DNA of 64,000 bases from Paraburkholderia phytofirmans OLGA172 (GCF_001634365.1 NZ_CP014581.1:1-64000), one strand, 5' to 3'; counted from the stretch's first letter, positions 17,979-27,623 are shown. Numbers and translations: made by a program. The notes: generated by a model not told the origin, from the letters alone.

Positions 17979-18008
17979 CTGCATTTCACTTCGTAGCTAT
18001 CACCTTGT

Positions 18009-18539
18009 GACGCCGGCCGAGTGCCGGCGTTGTTGTTTCCGGTACCGCTACAGCGATCCAGCCGTGACGCGGCACCTCGCGCGCCAGGCTGCGCCCGTCA
18101 CGCAAGCTGACGACCTCGCGTCCCGGTGAACATGCACCCCCGCTCTTGGGACTGCGCCGCGTCCCGCGGACTTGCCCGGCGCGTGCCATCCCCTCCAGCC
18201 TCGCTGCCTGCAGCTCGGTGAGCGCGCTCGCCGCGCGGGGCGTTTCGCTTCGTCGTGCAGCAGCTCTCTGTGCCGAAACCCCGTCCCCCTCGTTCGCCGT
18301 CCTTTTCTCGCGATCGTAGCCACGTCCTGCGCTGCGTCAAGGCGCGCGGGGCCGTGTCAGTCGCTATCGCTCCATCCCGCCCCACACCCCGCGCTTGAAT
18401 CCTTGACCCAGCTCCGTCCGCGTCTCCTTTGATCGCGGGACGACGAACTCAGGGGAACGGCGGCAACGGCGAGAGACGCCGCCGACTCAGCAGAAACATC
18501 TTTTACGCCGGGACTTCGGAATCTAGGGGCCCGGTCAGC
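18009..18539 (+). repeat. R element, copy R4
   Basis: Full-length copy of the main subtype (R4-R9). It starts with the hairpin ACGCCGGC-CGAGT-GCCGGCGT, which may also end the upstream transcript. Domain B reads CCGTGACGCG/CGCGTCCCGG, with one mismatch. One C is missing in CTTGCCCGG compared with CTTGCCCCGG in sisters. It ends 26 nt before ATG 18566. Confidence 0.92.
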
Positions 18540-18565
18540 TTTTAAATCCCGCGCGGAGAAACCCC

Positions 18566-18756
18566 ATGTACAGGGAAGAAGACATCGTCCATGAAAACGG
18601 CAAGGTATTTGTCTTGCGCGACGCCGCCAGAAGTCGTATGCGGTCTGCGTGTCCGGGACTACGCATGCAACGGTCGAGAGCGCGTACTCACTGGATTCGG
18701 ACGGACTGTCTATCGCAGTGGCACGTTGCGACTACTTGGCGCGACGCGCTGCATAA
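18566..18756 (+). pseudogene. Frame-broken small gene
   Basis: ATG 18566 after GCGGAGAAAC opens EEDIVHENGKVFVLRDA. The protein-like sequence continues in the -1 frame (SYAVCVSGTTHATVESAYSL, DYLARRAA) to TAA 18754-18756. Joined, this would be about 63 residues. It is the first gene after R4. Function unknown. Confidence 0.5.
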
Positions 18757-18799
18757 CAACTGCGCACGCTACGGCGGGCAAACACCAAGGGGAATACCG

Positions 18800-18976
18800 A
18801 TGATTCTCGTACTCGAAGCAACGGTACAACGGGAATTCGCAACGATATCGGGTTACTCGCTGATCGAGGGGATTGGTTTCGTGTCGCCCGACATGATCGG
18901 CCCGCGCGCTGAACCGAAGGTATCGCTACACATCGAATCGCACGCGCCGTTCGTTGCAATCTCGTTCAACGTCTAA
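18800..18976 (+). CDS. Small hypothetical protein
   Basis: A 58-residue protein starting at ATG 18800 after CAAGGGGAATACC, inside a longer frame whose upstream part belongs to the broken gene before it. The sequence (MILVLEATVQREFATISGYS) looks beta-rich. No family recognised. Confidence 0.5.
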   Translation: MILVLEATVQREFATISGYSLIEGIGFVSPDMIGPRAEPKVSLHIESHAPFVAISFNV

Positions 18977-19002
18977 AACAGCAACTTTTTGAGGAGTCAC
19001 AC

Positions 19003-20075
19003 ATGGGCGCAACTGTTACCACCGGCAAATGTGCAGCCGCTTTCCGCTCGAACGAGGGAGAGCTGCTCTACATCCTTTTCGAGCGATCATACGAAAAAAA
19101 TTGCTATCCGCACACCGACCACTGGAGCGCATTTCGCGTTCGGCACGCGGGAGGAAGTTTTGCGGCGGGCATTTGTAGGTGCATCCGACTGTTGCGGCGG
19201 CATGTTGCAGAGCCGTAGCGGCGACATTAAGCCGGAGAACTACATCGAATCGTGGAAGCAGGAACTGAATCGTCCGGTCCAGATGCGCGACGTTGTCGTG
19301 ACGCTGAAATTTGAAACCGGCTGGCGTGCGGCGCTGCCCGAGGATGCCAACGAAAGGGTGTTATCCGTCCTGCAGCGTGCAGGACTGGCAGACCGCTTCG
19401 ACGTAATCAGGAATGAAGGTATTACGGCGACGCTCTACGGCGACACCGGCTTGCTACGTGCGATCTATGGCGTCGACGGTGAACTGTCGCCGTGGCGTGT
19501 ATTCACTCACAGCGACACTGGCACGGTACCTATCGACGTCCGCCCGTGCGCAATGTTTCCGCGCGGAGATAGACCTGCCGTCTCCGCGTTGCTTCGCCAT
19601 CGACGCAGACGTGCGACTCGTCGCAGGCGATGACGGCAAGTGGTCAGACGGCGTATGGGCTTATTCCGCGCTTGCACAGTATGTGACCGGACCGGCGCTT
19701 GAGCGTGAACTGGTTCAACCCGGCTTTGCGAAGGCAACGATACGGTCGTGCGTGAAGCGCTGAGGAATGCGGCGCCGTTGCCCAAGGACACGCGCATTAC
19801 TGTGCGCCGCACCGCGTGCAAGGAGGATCATCACCGTCGCGCGGTGGATGAACTGGCCCGAGGTCTCGGCCTCATCGGCGAACGCGACCAGGCGGCGGAT
19901 GAATTCACGTTCCTGTTTTCGGACATCAAAGGCGAAGACGCCGATAGCGTGCGCTATCGCGTCGGTTCGATGCGCGACGTGCTCACGTGGGACGTGCCCG
20001 AGACGGCCGCGCCAGAGGGTTGCTCCCGCACTTCAGCCGGTAAGCGCGACGCAGGGGCAGCTTGCCTTTGTGTGA
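19003..20075 (+). pseudogene. Multiply frame-broken gene of about 355 codons
   Basis: Protein-like stretches follow in order but in changing frames: ATG 19003 (SNEGELLYILFERSYEKN), then GTREEVLRRAFVGASDCC to about 19545, then CFAIDADVRLVAGDDGKWSD to about 19730, then TVVREALRNAAPLPKDTRIT to about 20010, then ALQPVSATQGQLAFV ending at 20075. That implies four single-base changes. It is either a decayed gene or a poorly read stretch. With all shifts repaired it would be one soluble protein of unknown family. Confidence 0.5.
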
Positions 20076-20084
20076 TCGCCCAGC

Positions 20085-20621
20085 GACGCCGGCCGAGTGC
20101 CGGCGTTGTCGCTTCTGGTATCGCCGCTGCAATCCAGCCGGGACGCGGCACCTTGCGCGCCAGGCTGCGCCCGTCACGCAAGCTGACGACCTCGCGTCCC
20201 GGTGAACATGCACCCCCCGCTCTTGGGACTGCGCCGCGTCCCGCGGACTTGCCCCGGCGCGTGCCATCCCCTCCAGCCTCGCTGCCTGCAGCTCGGTGAG
20301 CGCGCTCGCCGCGCGGGGGCGTTTCGCTTCGTCGTGCAGCAGCTCTCTGTGCCGAAAACCCCGTCCCCCTCGTTCGCCGTCCTTTTCTCGCGATCGTAGC
20401 CACGTCCTGCGCTGCGTCAAGGCGCGCGCGGGGCCGTGTTCAGTCGCTATCGCTCCATCCCGCCCCACACCCCGCGCTTGAATCCTTGACCCAGCTCCGT
20501 CCGCGTCTCCTTTGATCGCGGGACGACGAACTCAGGGGAACGGCGGCAACGGCGAGAGACGCCGCCGACTCAGCAGAAACATCTTTCACGCCGGGACTCG
20601 GAATCTAGGGGCCGGGTCAGC
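20085..20621 (+). repeat. R element, copy R5
   Basis: Main-subtype copy with several run-length differences from its sisters (an extra C in CACCCCCCGC, an extra G in GCGGGGGCG, an extra A in GAAAACCCC, GCGCGCGCGG, GTGTTCAG) and GGGGCCGGGTCAGC at the 3' end. Domain B CCGGGACGCG/CGCGTCCCGG is perfect. It ends 23 nt before ATG 20645. Confidence 0.9.
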
Positions 20622-20645
20622 TCAACCTGTAAGGAGAACTTTAGA

Positions 20646-20691
20646 TGCAAAATCTCAGCGCCACCTATTGCAAAATCTCAGCGCCACCTAT
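20646..20691 (+). repeat. 23-bp tandem duplication at a start codon
   Basis: TGCAAAATCTCAGCGCCACC plus TAT occurs twice head to tail. The first copy carries the ATG (20645-20647) placed after AAGGAG. Because 23 is not a multiple of three, that ATG is out of frame with the long gene; the second copy offers TTG 20668 in frame. Confidence 0.85.
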
Positions 20692-22623
20692 TCACCCGAA
20701 GACAATAAGCTGCGGCTCTACTCGACTTCGCGTCTGGACGATGGCCTGTACAAACGCGTTCACGAAGCAGGTTTCCGTTTTGCACCGAAACAGGATCTTT
20801 TCGTAGCTCCGGCGTGGTCGCCGTCGCGCGAGGATCTGCTGCTTGAACTTTGCGGCGAGGTTGGCGACGAGGACACCACGCTAGTTGATCGGGCAGAAGA
20901 CAGGGCAGACCGGTTCGAGGACTACAGCGAAAAGCGCGCGAGCGAAGCGCACACGGCGCGTGAAGCCGTCGCCGCTATCGCGGATCATATCCCGCTCGGA
21001 CAGCCTATCCTCGTTGGCCATCACAGCGAGCGCCACGCGCGCCGTGACGCTGAGCGCATCGAAAACGGCATGCGTCGTGCCGTCAATCTTTGGGAAACAT
21101 CCGAATACTGGACGCGTCGCGCAACCGGGGCACGTCGCCACGCGGAATACAAGCAAAAGCCAGACGTGCGCCACCGTCGCATCAGGACACTGGAGGCAGA
21201 CCTCCGCAAACATCGGCGGGAGAGCGCCGAGGCAAGCGAGAACCTCACGAAGTGGCAGACCGAGGGCCTCACGCTGGAACAGGCGAAACAGATCGCAGCG
21301 TTTGACCACGTATCCATCTACGAGCAAGGAAAGACCTGGGGGACGTCGGTCTATTCGATGTTGGCCGACGAAAAAATGACCGTCGAGCAGGCGCGCGAAC
21401 ATTGCATTCCAGTCCATAGGCAAACCATAGCCTGGCGTCAGCGCTGGATCATGCACCTGGAAAACCGGCTTGCATATGAGCGCGCCATGCTGGACGAGAA
21501 CGGCGGCATTGCGTCAGACCACCACGACATCAAGCCGGGCGGGCGCGTGCTTGTCGGCGGCGAATGGCTGGTCGTGATCCGGGTCAATCGTGCAAGCGGT
21601 CGCATCAATAGCGTTACCACGAGCGCGCCCGCCGTCGTTCATTGGCGCAATGAGTGGAAATATGGAATCGAAGAGGTGAAGGGATACCGCGAACCCGAAG
21701 CCACAGACGCCGCAGCCGTGAAGGCCACAAAGAAACTGTCTCCACTCACGAACTACCCCGGCGAGGGCTTTCTCGAAATGACTGCTGCGCAGTGGAAGAA
21801 CCGCCCGGACGACTACAAGAGCGTCCGGAAGATCGCCGCCGACGACAAGCACGGCGCGCACCGCATTCGCCGTGCGTTGGTCGCGGGAGACGGCTACCGG
21901 TTGGCTCAGGTGTACATCACGGACCAGAAGCGCGTCGACCCGCCCGCGGTGGAAAGCAACACGCCCGAGGCGGTCAGGATCGAAAGCCAGCGCGAGCCGT
22001 CAAGCGTTGAATCGCGCATGGCCGAGCCGGCGGCCCCGGTCGAGACACGGGAAAAGGGAGAGGATTTCGACCGCTTGCGCGAATTGCTGCGGGCCGGTGT
22101 GCAGGTAGTCAGCGCGCCGCAACTGTTCCCGACACCGTCCGCCCTAGCGGCGCGTATGGTGGAAGAGGCGGCGATCGAGGAGGGGGATTCGGTTGGCGAG
22201 TTCAGCGCAGGAACCGGCCGCATCATCAACGCGATTTTCGAAGCGATCGACCGCACCACCATCACCGTTACTGCCGTCGAGATAAATCACGCGCTTTCTC
22301 GGACGCTCGCGGCGTCACACCCCGATATAAAGGTCGTATGCGCCGACTTTCTGGAGTGCGGCGACGAGCTGGGCCTGTTCGACCGAATCATCATTAATCC
22401 GCCTTTCGCCAATGGTCAGGATATCGCGCATATTTCACATGCACTGGACTTTATGAAACCGGGCGCACGTCTGGTTGCGATCTGTGCGAATGGCCCACGA
22501 CAGAACGAAAAGCTTTTGCCGCTTGTTGAAGCTCGAGGCGGTACGTGGGAAGAACTGCCGGAGGGAACGTTTGTAGAATCTGGCACGAATGTTCGGACCG
22601 TTCTGTTGACGATCGACGTTTAA
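20668..22623 (+). CDS. DUF3560 protein fused to a SAM-dependent methyltransferase
   Basis: A 651-residue protein. The N-terminal DUF3560 region holds KLRLYSTSRLDDGLYKRVHE, APAWSPSREDLLLELCG, LVGHHSERHARRDAERIENG and a long coiled-coil segment to about 260. The C-terminal part (about 480-651) is a Rossmann methyltransferase with VGEFSAGTGRI (SAM binding) and the adenine-N6 motif IINPPF. DUF3560 proteins are common on conjugative plasmids and islands. The duplication forces use of TTG 20668; without it the gene would start at ATG 20645 with a good AAGGAG. Likely role: modifying or protecting plasmid DNA (inference). Confidence 0.85.
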   Translation: MQNLSATYSPEDNKLRLYSTSRLDDGLYKRVHEAGFRFAPKQDLFVAPAWSPSREDLLLELCGEVGDEDTTLVDRAEDRADRFEDYSEKRASEAHTAREAVAAIADHIPLGQPILVGHHSERHARRDAERIENGMRRAVNLWETSEYWTRRATGARRHAEYKQKPDVRHRRIRTLEADLRKHRRESAEASENLTKWQTEGLTLEQAKQIAAFDHVSIYEQGKTWGTSVYSMLADEKMTVEQAREHCIPVHRQTIAWRQRWIMHLENRLAYERAMLDENGGIASDHHDIKPGGRVLVGGEWLVVIRVNRASGRINSVTTSAPAVVHWRNEWKYGIEEVKGYREPEATDAAAVKATKKLSPLTNYPGEGFLEMTAAQWKNRPDDYKSVRKIAADDKHGAHRIRRALVAGDGYRLAQVYITDQKRVDPPAVESNTPEAVRIESQREPSSVESRMAEPAAPVETREKGEDFDRLRELLRAGVQVVSAPQLFPTPSALAARMVEEAAIEEGDSVGEFSAGTGRIINAIFEAIDRTTITVTAVEINHALSRTLAASHPDIKVVCADFLECGDELGLFDRIIINPPFANGQDIAHISHALDFMKPGARLVAICANGPRQNEKLLPLVEARGGTWEELPEGTFVESGTNVRTVLLTIDV

Positions 22624-22670
22624 ACAGCATGCGGCCGTGCCTGCGCGGCCGCCAACGAAGAGAGAGAAAT

Positions 22671-22898
22671 ATGCTTGCCACCGCATACCGTGTCGCCCTG
22701 ATTGCCGCTGTTATCGTGCTTTCCGCCTGTGTTCAGACGCAGCCACCACAAACCCAGGCGCAACGAAACATGAAACCCGGTGCGATTTACATTTACGAGC
22801 CGACGAAGCCCGCAGGCTACGCAGGCCCGGGTGAGTTCACGCTCACGCCGGACGGAAAAATCCACGTTACCTATCCATCTCCGGCGACGACTCAGTAG
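22671..22898 (+). CDS. Small lipoprotein
   Basis: A 75-residue protein with a lipoprotein signal: hydrophobic stretch VALIAAVIVLSAC, with the cysteine at about 20 in a lipobox. The mature part is Pro-rich (AIYIYEPTKPAGYAGPGEFT). ATG 22671 follows AGAGAG. It is the second gene of the R5 set. Its surface position could suit entry exclusion or envelope adaptation, but that is inference. Confidence 0.75.
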   Translation: MLATAYRVALIAAVIVLSACVQTQPPQTQAQRNMKPGAIYIYEPTKPAGYAGPGEFTLTPDGKIHVTYPSPATTQ

Positions 22899-22922
22899 CC
22901 ACTCGCGCGCGGGATAACCATC

Positions 22923-23451
22923 GACGCCGGCCGAGTGCCGGCGTTTCTGTTTCCGGTACCGCGCAGCGATCCAGCCGGGACGCGGCACCTTGCGCGCCAG
23001 GCTATGCCTGTCACACAAGCTGACGACCTCACGTCCCGGTGAACATGCACCCCCGCTCTTGGGACTGCGCCGCGTCCCGCGGACTTGCCCCGGCGCGTGC
23101 CATCCCCTCCAGCCTCGCTGCCTGCAGCTCGGTGAGCGCGCTCGCCGCGCGGGGCGTTTCGCTTCGTCGTGCAGCAGCTCTCTGTGCCGAAACCCCGTCC
23201 CCCTCGTTCGCCGTCCTTTTCTCGCGATCGTAGCCACGTCCTGCGCTGCGTCAAGGCGCGCGGGGCCGTGTCAGTCGCTGCGCTCCATCCCGCCCCACAC
23301 CCCGCGCTTGAATCCTTGACCCAGCTCCGTCCGCGTCTCCTTTGATCGCGGGACGACGAACTCAGGGGAACGGCGGCAACGGCGAGAGACGCCGCCGACT
23401 CAGCAGAAACATCTTTTACGCCGGGACTCGGAATCTAGGGGCCCGGTCAGC
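22923..23451 (+). repeat. R element, copy R6
   Basis: Main subtype. Domain B CCGGGACGCG pairs with ACGTCCCGG; the inner loop is CAGGC-TAT-GCCTG, a perfect version of the CAGGC/GCCCG hairpin in its sisters. It ends 14 nt before ATG 23466. Confidence 0.92.
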
Positions 23452-23465
23452 TTTAAGGACGCGCA

Positions 23466-23747
23466 ATGATCAAAGCAGAAGAAGTGAGCGATTACCAGCA
23501 GTGCATCTACCCCTACAAATTCGATCGCATCGAGGTAGCCGGTTCGTTTTTTACTGGCCCGGCACCGGGTGCGTATCTGCGTGCTGACTTCGAGCGCCCG
23601 AGGGAGCCTGTCTCGTTTTCGCTGCTCGGTGAGTGGCATTGCGAATACACGGGCGGTCCAAGTCTTTTCGCGCTGGCAGACATGGCGGCGGACATTCTCG
23701 GCGTCGGTGGTTTCTACGGCCTTGGTAGGGCGCGACGCATCAACTGA
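23466..23747 (+). CDS. Small hypothetical protein
   Basis: A 93-residue protein, first after R6; ATG 23466 follows TAAGGAC. It contains several aromatic residues and a short hydrophobic C-terminal stretch (LADMAADILGVGGFYGLG) that is too polar for a membrane helix. No family recognised. Confidence 0.65.
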   Translation: MIKAEEVSDYQQCIYPYKFDRIEVAGSFFTGPAPGAYLRADFERPREPVSFSLLGEWHCEYTGGPSLFALADMAADILGVGGFYGLGRARRIN

Positions 23748-23804
23748 AAAAGCGCAGGCCGCGCGATGACGTGGCCGCCGATTGAACATCCTACGGGGAA
23801 GCAT

Positions 23805-24620
23805 ATGAAACTGACTAAGGCACAAACTAAGGCGATGGCAGAAGTGAACCGGCTTGTCGCCCTTGACCGTCGATTGACGGAGGATGAACGTCTGTTCGTA
23901 CTCGAAAATTTTCAGGAAGGGGCGAATCACGATAACAGCGCGATGGGTGCGTTTTTCACGCCGTGGGGTCTCGCCCGCGATTTTTCCATCGAAGTGCCGA
24001 GCGGTTGTGACTCGATTGTCGACCTGTGCGCCGGGATCGGCTCCCTCGCGTATGCCTGCGAAGGAAAAGCGAAATCAATCGTATGCGTCGAGCGCTGCGC
24101 GGAATATGTGCGCGTTGGTCGAAAGGTAGTGCCCGATGCGGTCTGGATTCACGCGGACGTATTCGGCGACTGGTGGAAAGAGTTCGACCGGTTCGACGCG
24201 GTGATTTCTAATCCACCCTTTGGCCGCGTGAGAGCAGACGGTTACTGCGGCCGTTACAAGGGCGCGGAGTTCGAATACAAGGTAATCGAACTGGCGTCGC
24301 GCATCGCGCGATGGGGTACGTTCATTGTCCCGCAGATGTCCGCACCCTTTCGCTATTCGGGACAGCGGGACTATCAGGAGAGCATCGCTGAAAAGTGCCG
24401 GAAATTCCTGGATCAAACGGCGATATCGCTTGAGGCCAATTGCGGAATCGACACGGAGACGTATCGCGGCGATTGGCACGGTGTCTCGCCGGTGTGTGAG
24501 GTTGTGGTCTGCGATTTCGAATCTGTTGAACAGGAAGAGCCGGCACACGTTCCCACAGCGCAAGCGGTTTCGATGGCCCAGCCGCTAAGCCAGCTCGATC
24601 TGTTCGCGATGGCGGCCTGA
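23805..24620 (+). CDS. DNA adenine-N6 methyltransferase-like protein
   Basis: A 271-residue class I SAM-dependent methyltransferase. Features are GAFFTPWGLARDF, SIVDLCAGIGSLAY (SAM-binding loop) and AVISNPPFGR (catalytic NPPF motif of N6-adenine enzymes). The C-terminus is alanine-rich and ends in LDLFAMAA. I choose ATG 23805 because GGGGAAG lies just upstream; ATG 23766 is also in frame. No restriction partner is nearby, so it may mask the plasmid from host restriction (inference). Confidence 0.82.
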   Translation: MKLTKAQTKAMAEVNRLVALDRRLTEDERLFVLENFQEGANHDNSAMGAFFTPWGLARDFSIEVPSGCDSIVDLCAGIGSLAYACEGKAKSIVCVERCAEYVRVGRKVVPDAVWIHADVFGDWWKEFDRFDAVISNPPFGRVRADGYCGRYKGAEFEYKVIELASRIARWGTFIVPQMSAPFRYSGQRDYQESIAEKCRKFLDQTAISLEANCGIDTETYRGDWHGVSPVCEVVVCDFESVEQEEPAHVPTAQAVSMAQPLSQLDLFAMAA

Positions 24621-24685
24621 TTGAAGACGCCCGCAGTCTGGCGGGCGTGAACACCATGCAGTGATATTGCTCGAAAGGAGAAACC

Positions 24686-25057
24686 ATGCCGTACCAGCAG
24701 ATTTTCGTCAGTCCGGAGCTGTTCGCGGAACACAACGGCGTGAAGGTGTATCGCCGCTATCTTGATGATGACGTCGACCAGGGGCCGATGGAATACTGGT
24801 TCACGACTTCGTATGCGAAAGGCGAGGGGTCGGGCTTCAACTTCGATGTCAGGGAGTTGATAGAGGGTCTCCCCGTCGAAACAGACGAGGACAAAAGGCG
24901 GATCATCGTCGGCGCCCTTGATCGCGGCTTCATCAAGATCGCGGACGACAATTCGGGTCCGCAGCTGGAGGGGCGCTCAGAGGACGCGGACACCGAGGAT
25001 AAACCGCTGGCACCGTTTCCCACGCCGGACCTGTTCAACCATTTCCCTGTCTTCTAG
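24686..25057 (+). CDS. Hypothetical acidic protein
   Basis: A 123-residue acidic protein, last gene of the R6 set. ATG 24686 follows AAAGGAGAAACC. The C-terminal third is rich in Asp, Glu and Pro (DADTEDKPLAPFPTPDLF). No domain recognised. Confidence 0.65.
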   Translation: MPYQQIFVSPELFAEHNGVKVYRRYLDDDVDQGPMEYWFTTSYAKGEGSGFNFDVRELIEGLPVETDEDKRRIIVGALDRGFIKIADDNSGPQLEGRSEDADTEDKPLAPFPTPDLFNHFPVF

Positions 25058-25082
25058 TTTCGTTAGATTGTCATCTGATTCC

Positions 25083-25615
25083 GACGCCGGCCGAGTGCCG
25101 GCGTTGTCGCTTCTGGTACCGCTGCTGCAATCCAGCCGGTACGCGGCATCTTGCGCGCCAGGCTGCGCCCGTCACGCAAGCTGACGACCTCGCGTCCCGG
25201 TGAACATGCACCCCCGCTCTTGGGACTGCGCCGCGTCCCGCGGGCTTGCCCCGGCGCGTGCCATCCCCTCCAGCCTCGCTGCCTGCAGCAGCTCGGTGAG
25301 CGCGCTCGCCGCGCGGGGCGTTTCGCTTCGTCGGGCAGCAGCTCTCTGTGCCGAATTCCCGTCCCCCTCGTTCGCCGTCCTTTTCTCGCGATCGTAGCCA
25401 CGTCCTGCGCTGCGTCAAGGCGCGCGGGGCCGTGTCAGTCGCTGCGCTCCATCCCGCCCCACACCCCGCGCTTGAATCCTTGACCCAGCTCCGTCCGCGT
25501 CTCCTTTGATCGCGGGACGACGAACTCAGGGGAACGGCGGCAACGGCGAGAGACGCCGCCGACTCAGCAGAAACATCTTTCACGCCGGGACTCGGAATCT
25601 AGGGGCCCGGTCAGC
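25083..25615 (+). repeat. R element, copy R7
   Basis: Main subtype with the leading ACGCCGGC hairpin, core and 3' signature. Small differences include an extra CAG in GCAGCAGCTC. The text downstream of the signature (TCAACC.GTA.GGAGAAC) matches that after R5, so the conserved unit may reach into the leader. It ends 23 nt before ATG 25639. Confidence 0.92.
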
Positions 25616-25638
25616 TCAACCCGTAGGGAGAACGAGAC

Positions 25639-25923
25639 ATGTCCGATGCAGTGCAACCCATCGACTCGGCGACGCTTTCGCGCAAGCAGAAGCTGGCCAT
25701 CATTTACCGGCACGAACACCGCGACTACAAGGGCAAGGCTGGCCCGCAATGGGGAAAGCATGCAGGCGAGAAAACCATCATGGTGAACGAGAACGGCGGA
25801 AGCGTTCTGACGTTGCTCGAAACCCTCAGCGATGAGCAGATCGCGGACAAGCTGCGGTATGCACTGAAGCTGGAAGCGAAGCGACTGGCGAAGGCCGCAG
25901 CCGGAAAGGCGGGCAAGCAATGA
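25639..25923 (+). CDS. Small basic hypothetical protein
   Basis: A 94-residue protein with a lysine/alanine-rich C-terminal helix (KLEAKRLAKAAAGKAGKQ) that may bind nucleic acid. ATG 25639 follows GGGAGAAC. It overlaps the next gene by ATGA. The segment KAGPQWGKHAGEKTIMVNEN is distinctive, but I do not recognise the family. Confidence 0.65.
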   Translation: MSDAVQPIDSATLSRKQKLAIIYRHEHRDYKGKAGPQWGKHAGEKTIMVNENGGSVLTLLETLSDEQIADKLRYALKLEAKRLAKAAAGKAGKQ

Positions 25924-26405
25924 GCCAGCGCGCACCGATTGAAACCACCGTCCACGACCATGACGGCGAAGTACTGCGCTACACGTTGAAGGCAACCGGG
26001 CAGTCAAGCGAACGCCTCGGCGCTTGCGAGGTATGCGGCCAGCACGTCAGCGAAGTCTATTTGCAGCGGGGCATGAAGATGTTTGAGCGGCCTACCTCGA
26101 TCGCTGCGCGCCGATTCGGCTGGACGCATCACGGCATGACGGATCTTTTCGGACACGCCGATTGTCTCGTCGTTCGGCGTAAAGGCGTGGAAGTCATGAA
26201 GGTGCCGACCAACCACGATGACGCGAATTTCCGGCAGGAAATCAACGGTGTTGACGTGCTGATCGGACGGGACGCGGAAGGCTTCAAGGCGTACATAGCG
26301 GACCGTTACGAAGGGCTGTTCACGACGTTGCTGCGCGCGTACCAGTTTGCGGCGACGGCTGCTAACCACCCCGAGCGCCGCCGACCCATCACCGCAGGAC
26401 TCTAA
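25920..26405 (+). CDS. Hypothetical protein with CxxC motif
   Basis: A 161-residue protein translationally coupled to the gene before it. ACEVCGQHVSEVY near residue 35 and the later HADCLVV could form a zinc site. No known domain. The rest is mixed alpha/beta with a helical C-terminus. Confidence 0.65.
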   Translation: MSQRAPIETTVHDHDGEVLRYTLKATGQSSERLGACEVCGQHVSEVYLQRGMKMFERPTSIAARRFGWTHHGMTDLFGHADCLVVRRKGVEVMKVPTNHDDANFRQEINGVDVLIGRDAEGFKAYIADRYEGLFTTLLRAYQFAATAANHPERRRPITAGL

Positions 26406-26447
26406 CCATTGGACGGGGCCGCCCAGGCGGCCCACGGAGCCTACATC

Positions 26448-27002
26448 ATGAATGCACCCGCAAATGTTCTGGTGAGTTTTGCCGATCGGACAGACGCCGA
26501 TTTTGACGGCTTGTCCTACCTTGAAAACGAGTTTTCCAATCACGGCATCGCAGCGACGTTGCGCCCACTGGATGACGCCGAAGCGGGACGCCTGCAACGC
26601 GGCGCCGCGCTACTGGCAGTTGTGCGCGACGCGGTTCGTCTCATGCCGCTGGGAACCGCAAAGCGCGCCGAGTGGCTTCAACGCGCATCGGACGCTTTGG
26701 CGGGCACACCAGAAACCGTCACGATCCCGACGATCGGCACCGCCCACCTTTCGCGTCCGACGCTCGACCTACTCGAAAGAGAGGGCGATTCGATCCCTTG
26801 GTGTTATTGCGGCCCGTATGAATTTGGTTTCTTTGTCTCCGTGCCGACTGCGGAGACGATCGCCATCATGCGGCCGTCCGAGCCACCGCCGGACGACCTC
26901 GCCGACTTGTGGGCCTGGGCACGCGGCGAAGGTTTTCAGTGGGTCAGGCTCGATTCGGACGCCGATCATGTCCCGAACCTACCTGTATTTGAGCATCCTT
27001 AA
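26448..27002 (+). CDS. Hypothetical protein
   Basis: A 184-residue acidic protein. ATG 26448 lies after a perfect hairpin GGGCCGCC-CA-GGCGGCCC (26416-26433) that could act as a weak terminator or expression control between genes. The C-terminal part has DDLADLWAWARGEGFQWVRL. No family recognised. Confidence 0.65.
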   Translation: MNAPANVLVSFADRTDADFDGLSYLENEFSNHGIAATLRPLDDAEAGRLQRGAALLAVVRDAVRLMPLGTAKRAEWLQRASDALAGTPETVTIPTIGTAHLSRPTLDLLEREGDSIPWCYCGPYEFGFFVSVPTAETIAIMRPSEPPPDDLADLWAWARGEGFQWVRLDSDADHVPNLPVFEHP

Positions 27003-27042
27003 CTGATGTTGTGGGGTCGATATCGACCCCGTTGGGAGAACG

Positions 27043-27603
27043 ATGATGACAACCGGAACACGTCGAGTAACGCGCGGCGAAGCCGTCAGTCTCGAACCAA
27101 AATGGAAGGCGTTGATGCCTATCATGCTCGCTGCGCTGGAAAACGGCACAGAAGTGGGCAAGGCGAATGCGCGGCGCAGCCTGACAGAACTGGCCACGAA
27201 GGTTGATGCCGCACACGACATGCACAGGCGCATGCGTGCAGCGCTCGACGCGCTGGCAAAAGCATGGCCCAAGGCCTTTGGACTGACCACGGCTGAGCAC
27301 AACGCATTGATCGAAGCAGCGGAGGTGATTGCGCTCACCGCACCACAACCGCTCGACTCGCGCGGCGATGGCAGTGAGGGCGCGCAACCTGAGACCAGGT
27401 TGAGTGCAAAGCTGGACGAGAAGACACGCGAATATTTTGAGTCGGTTCTTAGCAACGACGAGGCCGCGTCAGACGAGGAACTGATCCAGCTATTCGTCAC
27501 GGAATCGGGCGTGTCACTCGACGATGCAACCGCCATTGTTGCGCGGCGGATGGACTTTCTGAACTTCATGCCGACGAACGAGCATCCCCGTCTCACGTGG
27601 TAG
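27043..27603 (+). CDS. Hypothetical protein
   Basis: A 186-residue helical protein, last gene of the R7 set; ATG 27043 or 27046. Alanine-rich helices at 30-110, then an acidic C-terminal region (EELIQLFVTESGVSLDDATA). No family recognised. R8 begins 20 bp after the stop. Confidence 0.65.
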   Translation: MMTTGTRRVTRGEAVSLEPKWKALMPIMLAALENGTEVGKANARRSLTELATKVDAAHDMHRRMRAALDALAKAWPKAFGLTTAEHNALIEAAEVIALTAPQPLDSRGDGSEGAQPETRLSAKLDEKTREYFESVLSNDEAASDEELIQLFVTESGVSLDDATAIVARRMDFLNFMPTNEHPRLTW

Positions 27604-27623
27604 TCGCATCAGGTTGCACGTCC

